Source: a bacterium
GTDB taxonomy: Bacteria; Planctomycetota; B15-G4; JADJEK01
Length of the DNA: 5,190 nucleotides
NCBI GenBank assembly: GCA_030428825.1
Contig: JAUIEL010000507.1
Span: forward strand, 1-5,190
Direction of reading: 5' to 3'
Shown piece by piece: positions 1 through 5,190 of the stretch. A program made the position numbers and the translations under genes. How positions within the stretch are numbered: the first letter of the stretch is position 1; every line of letters starts with the position of its first letter. A model generated the notes under the pieces. It was not told the DNA's origin. It did not search any database and was given only the letters and a program-made list of their open reading frames with translations.

Positions 1-1605
1 TTCTTCCACGCCGGCATCACGAACATCCTGGTCCTGAGCTGGGTCCTGCTCGCGGCGGCGAAGATCTCGAAGGTCCTGTTCGACGTCGACGAGAACCTCG
101 CCGTCGCCGGCGCGTGCGTCGTCGCGATGACGTACTCGCTGGCGGCCGGGTTCTGGGGCGTGGTCGTGACCGACGTCGCCCAGTTCGGGATCGCGATGAT
201 CGGCGCGGTCGCGCTCGCCGTGGCGGCGTGGCACGGGGTCGGCGGCCTCGACGCGGTGCGGGACGGGATCGCGTCCGGCGCCATCTCCGACGGCGTCGTC
301 GACCTCCTCCCGGCCGCGCCGCCGGACGCCGCCGGGTGGCTCGACCCCGCGTTCTGGACGGTGCCGATCTCCGCGGTCGCGGTCTACCTCGGGGTCCAGT
401 GGTGGGCGACCCGGTCGATCGAGGGGGGCGAGTACATCGTCCAGCGGATCGCCGCCTGCCGGGACGAACGGCACGGCGTGCTCGCCCAGCTCTGGTTCAA
501 CCTGGCGAACTACGCGCTCCGGCCGTGGCCGTGGATCGTCGTCGCCCTCGCGTCGCTCGTGGTCCTGCCGACCGAGGAGCGGACCGCGCCGATCGCGGGG
601 ACGGTCGCCGCGGCCGAGGACGGACTCGTCGTCGTCGCCCCGGACGCGGGAGGCGAGAGCGCGCGCGTGACGTGGGACGCCTCCGACGTCTGGTCCCCGG
701 TGCCGACCGTCGCGGCGGGGGCGCGGATCGCCGCGGGAGGGGTCGTGGCCCGGACCGACTCCGAGCGGGCGTACCCGGCGATGATGGTCCGGTTCCTCCC
801 GATCGGCCTGCTCGGGCTGGTCGTGGCGTCGCTCCTCGCCGCCCTGATGTCGACGATCGACACCCACGTCATCCTCGCGTCGTCGTACTTCGTGAACGAC
901 CTCTACCGTCGCTTCGTCGCCCCCGACCGCTCCCCGCGGCACTACGTGGCGGCGGCGCGGCTCTGCGGCGTCTTCGTGATGGTCGCGGGCGCCCTCGTCG
1001 CCGCGCGCGCCGACTCGATCAGCGCGCTCTTCCTCTTCTTCCTGGCGTTCCTCGGCGGGGTCGGGCCGGTCTACGTCCTCCGGTGGCTCTGGTGGCGCGT
1101 CCGGGGGGCGACGGAGATCGTCGCGATGCTCGTGTCCGCGACGACGACGACCGTCCTGACCCACTGGGAGACGTCCTGGTCGCTCGGTCCGCTGTCGCCG
1201 GACGGCGCGCTGACCGCGGAGGGAAGGCTGCTCCTGGTGGTCGCCGCCTCGTCGGCGGCCGCGCTCGTGTCGATCGTCCTCCTCCCGGCCCCCGACCCCT
1301 CGACGCTCGTGCCGTTCTACCGGCGCGTCCGGCCGCTCGGCGCGTGGGGGCCGGTGCGGGCGCTCGCGCCGGACGTGTCCGTCCCCCGCGAGGGGCGGTG
1401 GGTGCTGGCCGGAACCGCGGGCGCGATCGCGACGGCGTACGGGGCGCTGTTCGGGATCGGCCACCTGCTGCTCGGCCGGCCGCCGGCGGCGGTCTGGTCC
1501 CTCGCGACGGCGATCGCCGGGGCGTTCGTCGTTCGCGGCGCGCTGGCGCGGCTGGCGTCCGGGGACGCTAACATCGAGTCGAACTCCTCCTCGGAGCAGA
1601 CATGA
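1..1605 (+). CDS. Sodium:solute symporter (SSS family), 5'-truncated by window edge
   Basis: This is an inner-membrane transporter that probably uses the sodium gradient to import a small solute; the substrate cannot be told. The frame is open from base 1, so the N-terminus lies outside; 534 residues are visible (numbered from base 1). Hydrophobic helices recur throughout. Family signatures are a T57-D58-x-x-Q61-F62 motif after a transmembrane helix, a PWPWI-type helix around 175-190, and the helix 262-290 with LPIGLLGL followed by MSTIDTH and then VNDLYRRF. By alignment from memory to vSGLT, S284 and T285 fall at the Na2 sodium-site serines, so sodium coupling looks intact. Between residues about 194 and 252 there is a soluble Gly/Ala/Val-rich stretch that I do not expect in the short loop of this subfamily. 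The C-terminus carries further helices and a polar tail. The stop overlaps the start of the next gene by four bases, suggesting an operon. Confidence 0.93.
   Translation, partial: FFHAGITNILVLSWVLLAAAKISKVLFDVDENLAVAGACVVAMTYSLAAGFWGVVVTDVAQFGIAMIGAVALAVAAWHGVGGLDAVRDGIASGAISDGVVDLLPAAPPDAAGWLDPAFWTVPISAVAVYLGVQWWATRSIEGGEYIVQRIAACRDERHGVLAQLWFNLANYALRPWPWIVVALASLVVLPTEERTAPIAGTVAAAEDGLVVVAPDAGGESARVTWDASDVWSPVPTVAAGARIAAGGVVARTDSERAYPAMMVRFLPIGLLGLVVASLLAALMSTIDTHVILASSYFVNDLYRRFVAPDRSPRHYVAAARLCGVFVMVAGALVAARADSISALFLFFLAFLGGVGPVYVLRWLWWRVRGATEIVAMLVSATTTTVLTHWETSWSLGPLSPDGALTAEGRLLLVVAASSAAALVSIVLLPAPDPSTLVPFYRRVRPLGAWGPVRALAPDVSVPREGRWVLAGTAGAIATAYGALFGIGHLLLGRPPAAVWSLATAIAGAFVVRGALARLASGDANIESNSSSEQT
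580..756 (+). other. Predicted soluble beta-rich insertion within the SSS transporter
   Basis: Residues about 194-252 of the visible transporter are not hydrophobic enough to cross the membrane and lie between the PWPWI helix and the LPIGLLGL sodium-site helix. The stretch has two similar halves: an IAGTV...DGLVVV segment and a VAAGARIAAGGVVAR segment. This Gly-Val pattern recalls barrel-sandwich (biotinyl/lipoyl-like) folds, but no lipoyl or biotinyl lysine is present. The fold assignment is inference. The reading frame is continuous and codon use matches the flanks, so it is part of the same protein rather than an inserted gene. From the usual SSS topology it would probably face the periplasm. 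Confidence 0.45.
1593..1596 (+). promoter_or_regulatory. Shine-Dalgarno site for the SGNH hydrolase gene
   Basis: GGAG lies five bases before the ATG at 1602, inside the last codons of the transporter gene. It supports this start and, with the ATGA overlap, suggests translational coupling. Confidence 0.7.
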
Positions 1606-2489
1606 CGCCCTCCGCGCTCCTGACCCTCGCCCTGCTCGCCGCCCCGACCGCGCCCCCGGAAGAGGCGCCGGCCCACCGCTTCGACCGCGTGGCGGTGATC
1701 GGCGCCAGCGTCTCCGACGGGTTCCTCCTCCCGCTCGAGGTCGACGCGATGGTCACCCTGTCGGACGTCCTCGTCGCGTCGAGCACGCGGAAGATGGCCC
1801 CGCCGTTCCGCCGGTCGAGCGCCCTCTTCTTCCGGGACCCGGTCGGCTACGGACGGCGCTACACCGAGGCCGCGAAGCGGCACGACCCGACCCTCCTCGT
1901 CGCGCTCGACTACCTCTTCTGGTTCGGCTACGGGTTCGCCGCGGAGGAGGAGGACCGCCTGCGCCGGCTCGAGCGGGGCCTCCGGTCGCTCGACGCGTTC
2001 GAGTGCCCGATCCTCGTCGGCACCTTCCCCGACGTGCGGGTCGCGGCGGAGGAGGGGGTCGGGATCCACGACGCCCCGATGATCGCGCCGTGGCAGGTCC
2101 CCGAGCCGGCGACCCTGATCCGCCTGAACCGGCGGCTCCGCTCGTGGGCGAACGAGAAGCCGAACGTCCACGTCGTGCCGATGGCCGAGTTCCTCGACCG
2201 GATCCGTGCCGGCGAGACGATCGCGATCCGCGAGAGCACCTGGTCGGGCGCCGAGCTCGACGCCCTGCTCGACAAGGACCTCCTCCACACGACCCTCGAC
2301 GGGACGATCGCGCTGACGCTCCTCGCGCTCGACACGCTGGTGACGGCCGACGAGCGGGTCGGAGCGGACGCCGTCCGGTGGGACAAGACCGCCGTGCGGT
2401 CCCGCGTGCTCGAGGCCCATCGCCTCGAGCGCCGACAGCGCGGCGCGGTCGAGGTCGGGGCCGGCTCGACGGACGGAGGGCGGCGATGA
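1602..2489 (+). CDS. SGNH/GDSL-like hydrolase family protein, predicted exported
   Basis: The 295-residue product is probably a secreted or periplasmic serine hydrolase (esterase or lipase type) of unknown substrate. Residues 1-24 are a short hydrophobic, Ala/Leu-rich leader ending in a Pro/Glu/Ala stretch, which fits a signal peptide although it lacks a strong positive N-region. Block I is GASVSDG at 34-40, with S36 as the likely nucleophile; Ala replaces the Asp of a classical GDSL motif. D226-L-L-H229 near the C-terminus matches the DxxH block V that supplies the catalytic Asp and His. A DYLFWFGYG segment at 103-111 sits where block III would be, but no clear GxND is present, so the oxyanion hole is unconfirmed. 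A strand-like ILVGTFPDV segment and a later helix-plus-strand region before MAEF fit the alpha/beta fold. The start is supported by GGAG at 1593 and the 4-base overlap with the transporter; the stop likewise overlaps the next start. Confidence 0.8.
   Translation: MTPSALLTLALLAAPTAPPEEAPAHRFDRVAVIGASVSDGFLLPLEVDAMVTLSDVLVASSTRKMAPPFRRSSALFFRDPVGYGRRYTEAAKRHDPTLLVALDYLFWFGYGFAAEEEDRLRRLERGLRSLDAFECPILVGTFPDVRVAAEEGVGIHDAPMIAPWQVPEPATLIRLNRRLRSWANEKPNVHVVPMAEFLDRIRAGETIAIRESTWSGAELDALLDKDLLHTTLDGTIALTLLALDTLVTADERVGADAVRWDKTAVRSRVLEAHRLERRQRGAVEVGAGSTDGGRR
2475..2480 (+). promoter_or_regulatory. Shine-Dalgarno site for the M13 peptidase gene
   Basis: GGAGGG ends five bases before the ATG at 2486. 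It decides this start over in-frame upstream extensions, which only shadow the SGNH gene, and over the downstream ATG at 2525. Confidence 0.75.
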
Positions 2490-4453
2490 GCGGCCCCGGC
2501 GCGCCGGGGCTCGACCCCGCCGACATGGACCTGACGGCCGATCCGGGGCGGGACTTCTACCGGTACGCGAACGGCGGCTGGCTCTCGCGCACCGAGATCC
2601 CGCCGGAGGAGGTCCGGTTCAGCGTGTTCGAGGAGGTGACGCGCCGCAACGAACGGATCCTGCGCGAGATCCTCGAGACCGCGGCGCGCGACGGGGGGCC
2701 GCCGGGGAGCGACCTCGAGAAGCTCGGGGCGTGGATGGCGAGCGGGATGGACGAGGCGGGCATCGAGGCGCGCGGCCTCGAGCCGATCGCCGACGAGCTC
2801 GCCCGAATCGGCGCGCTCGAGGACCGCGACGGCGTCGCGAGGCACCTCCCCCGCCTGCATCGGATCGGCGTCGAGGCGGCGTTCTCGTACGGTTCGGTGC
2901 CGGACTTCGACGACAGCGACTGGACGATCTTCTCGGTCTCCCAGGGCGGGCTCGGGCTCCCCGAGCGCGACTACTACCTGCGCGAGGACGACGAGTCGAC
3001 GGCCCTGCAAAGGGACTACCGGACGCACGTGGCGCGGATGCTCGCGCTCGCCGGGACCGACGCCGCGCGCGCCGACGAGGCCGCGGAGGCGGTCTACGCG
3101 CTCGAGCGGCGGCTGGCCGAGGCGTCGTTCACCGCGGTCGAGATGCGCGACCCGCAGAACTACGTCAACAAGCTGGCGCTCGCCGACGCCGAGGCGGCCG
3201 CCCCCGCGTTCTCGTGGGTCCGCTACCTCGACGGCCTCGGGGTGGGCGAGCTCGCGACGTTCAACCTCGCCGGGCCCCGCTTCTTCGCGCGATTCTCCGA
3301 GCTGCTCGGGGAGGCGCCGCTCGAGGACTGGAAGGCGTACCTCCGGTGGCACGTGGTGCGGGCGTTCGCGCCGGCCCTGTCGTCCGCGTTCGTCGAGGAG
3401 TCGTTCCGCTTCAACCTCGCCCGACTCGCCGGCCAGAAGGAGATGAAGCCGCGGTGGAAGCGCGTCCTGCTCGCCGCGAACGCCGAGATCGGCGAGCTGC
3501 TCGGGCGGGCGTTCGTCGAGCGGACGTTCCCCCCGACCGCGAAGCGGCGGTGCGAGGAGATGGTCACCCACCTCCTCGCGGCGTACCGCGAGCGGCTCGA
3601 GGCGCTCCCGTGGATGAGCGCCGAGACGAAGACGCACGCGCTGGAGAAGCTCGACGCGTTCCGGGCGAAGATCGGCTATCCGGTGCGGTGGCGCGACTGG
3701 AGCGGCCTCGAGCTCCGTCGCGACGACTGGGCCGGCAATCGGATGCGGGCGCGGGCGTTCGACGTCGCGTACGACCTCGCCAAGGTCGGACGGCGGACCG
3801 ACCCCGACGAGTGGGGGATGCCGCCCCAGGTCGTGAACGCCTACTACCACCCGCTCCACAACGAGATCGTCTTCCCGGCCGGTATCCTCCAGCCGCCGTT
3901 CTTCAGCGACGACTACGACGACGCCCTGAACTTCGGCGCGATGGGCGCGGTGATCGGCCACGAGATCACCCACGGGTTCGACGACTCGGGCTCGCAGTTC
4001 GACGCCCGCGGGAACCTGCGGAACTGGTGGACCGAGGCGGACCGCGAGGAGTTCCGCCGGCGGGCGAAGGTCGTGGTCGACCAGTTCGCCGACTACGTCG
4101 CGATCGACGACCTCCGCGTCAACGGCGAGCTGACCCTCGGCGAGAACATCGCCGACCTCGGGGGCGTGACGATCTCGTACGTGGCGCTCCGGAAGGCGCT
4201 CGAGGGGAAGGACCGCGCGCCGATCGAGGGGTTCACGCCCGAGCAGCGGTTCTTCCTCGCGTATGCCCGCGCCTGGCGGGGGAAGTATCGCGACGAGGCG
4301 CTGAAGCTCCAGGTCCGGACGAACCCGCACTCCCCGTCCCCGTTCCGATGCATCGGCCCGCTCTCGAACCTGCAGTGGTTCTCCGACGCGTTCGCGCTGT
4401 CGGAGGACGCCCCGGTCATGCGGCGGCGCGAGGTCCGGGCCGAGATCTGGTGA
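2486..4453 (+). CDS. M13 family zinc metallopeptidase (neprilysin/PepO-like endopeptidase)
   Basis: This 655-residue product is a zinc-dependent oligopeptidase that should cleave short peptides; the length is typical of a bacterial M13 enzyme. The N-terminal domain (about 15-400) opens with the family's DFYRYANGGWL motif near residue 23. The catalytic domain has N451-A452-Y453-Y454 (substrate binding), then NEIVFPAGILQPPFF, then the zinc motif H492-E493-I-T-H496 followed by GFDD. The third zinc ligand and catalytic Asp are in E553-N-I-A-D557. H615 and R621 in the NPHSPSPFR segment match the neprilysin residues that stabilise the transition state and bind substrate. All catalytic residues are therefore present. 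The protein ends in Trp, as the family does, but the Cys three residues before it in the usual CxxW terminus is Ala here. No signal peptide or N-terminal membrane anchor is visible from the chosen start, so the enzyme may be cytoplasmic or exported by another route. It is the last gene of the operon, overlapping the SGNH gene by four bases. Confidence 0.96.
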   Translation: MSGPGAPGLDPADMDLTADPGRDFYRYANGGWLSRTEIPPEEVRFSVFEEVTRRNERILREILETAARDGGPPGSDLEKLGAWMASGMDEAGIEARGLEPIADELARIGALEDRDGVARHLPRLHRIGVEAAFSYGSVPDFDDSDWTIFSVSQGGLGLPERDYYLREDDESTALQRDYRTHVARMLALAGTDAARADEAAEAVYALERRLAEASFTAVEMRDPQNYVNKLALADAEAAAPAFSWVRYLDGLGVGELATFNLAGPRFFARFSELLGEAPLEDWKAYLRWHVVRAFAPALSSAFVEESFRFNLARLAGQKEMKPRWKRVLLAANAEIGELLGRAFVERTFPPTAKRRCEEMVTHLLAAYRERLEALPWMSAETKTHALEKLDAFRAKIGYPVRWRDWSGLELRRDDWAGNRMRARAFDVAYDLAKVGRRTDPDEWGMPPQVVNAYYHPLHNEIVFPAGILQPPFFSDDYDDALNFGAMGAVIGHEITHGFDDSGSQFDARGNLRNWWTEADREEFRRRAKVVVDQFADYVAIDDLRVNGELTLGENIADLGGVTISYVALRKALEGKDRAPIEGFTPEQRFFLAYARAWRGKYRDEALKLQVRTNPHSPSPFRCIGPLSNLQWFSDAFALSEDAPVMRRREVRAEIW

Positions 4454-4456
4454 TCC

Positions 4457-4477
4457 GGCGGGACGGATCGCCCCGCC
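4457..4477. terminator. Possible hairpin between convergent genes
   Basis: In the 51-base spacer between two convergent stops, GGCGGG at 4457-4462 can pair with CCCGCC at 4472-4477 around a 9-base loop. An alternative stem pairs GACGG at 4462-4466 with CCGTC at 4478-4482. Neither is followed by a T-run on either strand, and such pairings arise easily in GC-rich DNA, so a terminator role rests mainly on position. Confidence 0.3.
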
Positions 4478-4504
4478 CCGTCGCTCCGGGCCCGCGCCCG
4501 TCCG

Positions 4505-5089
4505 TCAGCTGTTCGAGCCGACCGCGGTCCCGCCGCTGAACGCCGTGGCGCAGTTCAGGGTCAGGTTGTCCCGGTACTTCCCCGGCGCGCCGTTGGCGAA
4601 CGACAGGCCGGTGCTGCAATCGGCGACGACGTTGTCGGTGGCGAAGTTCGCGTCGCCGCTGAAGAGGATGATGCCGGCGCTCAGGGTCTGGGTGCTCCGC
4701 ACCTCGTTGCCGACGACCGTCGACCCCCGGCTCCCCGAGGTCTGGATCGCCCGCAGGGTCTGACCGCCGGCGCTCGTGAGCTCGTGCACCTGGTTCCCTT
4801 CGACGCGGACCGAGGTCCCCTGCGCCAGGATCCCCCAGACGTTGATGGCGACGCCGCTGCTGATGAACCCGGTGTTCCGGACCCGGCAGGAGCGGACGGT
4901 GACGGACTGGCCCTGGACGTCGATCCCGCGGAAGCCGCACCCCTCGACCACGAGGTCCTCCAGCTCGGTCATCGGCGCCTCGGCCGACCCCTCGTAGGCG
5001 GAGAAGTCGTCGAGCTCGACCTCGCGCACCTCGGCCGGCCGCTCGTAGGTGTGCGACGCCCGGATCTCCACCAGCCCGGCGTCGGCCAT
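4505..5089 (-). CDS. Right-handed parallel beta-helix repeat protein, possibly 5'-truncated
   Basis: The 194-residue product reads as a stack of parallel beta-helix rungs of about 20-30 residues: about 43-61, 62-91, 92-122, 123-147, 148-170 and 171-194. Each has a short beta strand followed by an Asn/Gly turn, for example VRVEGNQVHEL, STVVGNEVRST and KYRDNLTLNC. Such proteins are often surface or secreted polysaccharide-binding or -cleaving proteins, but no catalytic residues can be assigned, so the function is unknown. Cysteines occur at 51, 68, 158 and 180. The C-terminus (FSGGTAVGSNS) is a plausible natural end. The N-terminal 40 residues are acidic and not obviously helical rungs, and there is no signal peptide, which is unusual for such proteins. 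The ATG at 5089 is the only Met before residue 40, has no convincing Shine-Dalgarno upstream, and the frame stays open to the window edge. Coding bias on this strand fades beyond 5089, so the gene may be broken there. Confidence 0.8.
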   Translation of the reverse strand: MADAGLVEIRASHTYERPAEVREVELDDFSAYEGSAEAPMTELEDLVVEGCGFRGIDVQGQSVTVRSCRVRNTGFISSGVAINVWGILAQGTSVRVEGNQVHELTSAGGQTLRAIQTSGSRGSTVVGNEVRSTQTLSAGIILFSGDANFATDNVVADCSTGLSFANGAPGKYRDNLTLNCATAFSGGTAVGSNS

Positions 5090-5190
5090 CTCGTCACCGC
5101 CAAGTCGCTGTTCGCCTACGCGCGCCGCCGCGTGGAGGAGGCGCTCGAGGGCTACGATGCCTATACGCAGGCGATCCAGCTGCCGCAGCT
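5090..5190 (+). CDS. Possible plus-strand coding fragment running off the right edge, product unknown
   Basis: Reading plus-strand codons from 5090 gives LVTAKSLFAYARRRVEEALE followed by GYDAYTQAIQLPQL, without a stop to the edge. About 31 of 33 codons end in G or C, matching the real genes here, against about 23 of 33 for the minus-strand frame continuing the beta-helix gene. The peptide has an amphipathic helix and ordinary composition. It loosely recalls the C-terminal helix regions of bacterial caspase-like or legumain-like peptidases (a VTAxxLFxYxRRxV pattern), but this is a weak impression from memory and a TPR-like helix is another option. No Shine-Dalgarno or convincing start codon precedes it; a GTG at 5051 is in frame but would lie antisense to the beta-helix gene. 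It looks like an interior piece of a gene joined directly to the beta-helix start. The true left boundary is uncertain by perhaps ten bases. Confidence 0.4.

Noticed and set aside
114..1571. Long plus-strand frame overlapping the transporter
   Set aside because: The product is almost entirely Arg, Gly, Ala, Asp and Pro, a frame-shifted shadow of the transporter gene.
1317..2420. Minus-strand frame across the transporter/SGNH junction
   Set aside because: It is antisense to two well-supported genes and has low-complexity Glu/Arg/Val composition.
1928..4330. An 800-codon open frame on the minus strand
   Set aside because: It lies antisense to the SGNH and M13 genes. Its composition (Arg, Val, Glu, Leu, Pro repeats) is typical of the reverse-complement frame of GC-rich codons, and the plus-strand proteins have clear family motifs.
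4487..4500. CGGGCCCG palindrome in the spacer as an operator or terminator
   Set aside because: It is short and GC-only, as expected by chance at this base composition, with no T-run and no second copy seen.
2731..4539. 602-codon plus-strand frame over the M13 gene
   Set aside because: The product is Arg/Ala/Pro-rich with no motif. The other frame holds the complete zinc peptidase.
4545..4997. Two small plus-strand frames opposite the beta-helix gene
   Set aside because: They are shadows. The minus strand shows regular beta-helix rungs and matching codon bias, and these frames have no ribosome site or recognisable motif.
5090..5190. Extension of the beta-helix gene to the right edge in its own frame
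   Set aside because: The frame is open, but third-position GC drops and codons such as ATA, GTA, CGA and CTT appear, unlike the rest of the gene. It reads better as the shadow of a plus-strand coding segment, though this is not certain.

Overview
The window looks like chromosomal or metagenomic DNA from a very GC-rich bacterium, with third codon positions almost all G or C. Clear Shine-Dalgarno sites, ATGA stop/start overlaps and a secreted-type SGNH protein suggest a Gram-negative-like free-living bacterium. Planctomycetota, Acidobacteriota, Myxococcota or a similar group would fit, but the sequence alone does not fix the phylum. No mobile element, CRISPR array, tRNA or rRNA was seen.

From the left edge to 4453 there is a tight plus-strand operon of three genes. 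The first is the 3' part of a sodium:solute symporter family (SSS) transporter, whose 5' end lies outside the window. The second encodes a predicted exported SGNH/GDSL-like hydrolase. The third encodes a complete M13-family (neprilysin/PepO-like) zinc metallopeptidase. Both internal junctions are 4-base ATGA overlaps with good Shine-Dalgarno sequences inside the preceding gene, so the three are probably cotranscribed and translationally coupled. A solute importer beside a hydrolase and an oligopeptidase would suit scavenging of small organic solutes or peptides. The substrates cannot be read from the sequence, and the peptidase has no visible signal peptide.

A 51-base GC-rich spacer (4454-4504) with a possible hairpin separates the operon from a convergent minus-strand gene (4505-5089) for a right-handed parallel beta-helix protein. 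This gene ends in the spacer and begins abruptly at its first ATG, without a signal peptide or a convincing ribosome site.

The last 101 bases (5090-5190) show coding-like character on the opposite strand: a plus-strand frame with near-saturated GC at third positions and a sensible peptide that appears internal rather than N-terminal. Coding signal thus switches strand at about 5090 with no intergenic space. This is the oddest feature of the window. It points to a rearrangement breakpoint, a truncated gene or an assembly misjoin near the right edge. The remaining content looks like ordinary housekeeping or accessory metabolism. One further notable point is an apparent soluble beta-rich insertion in the transporter.
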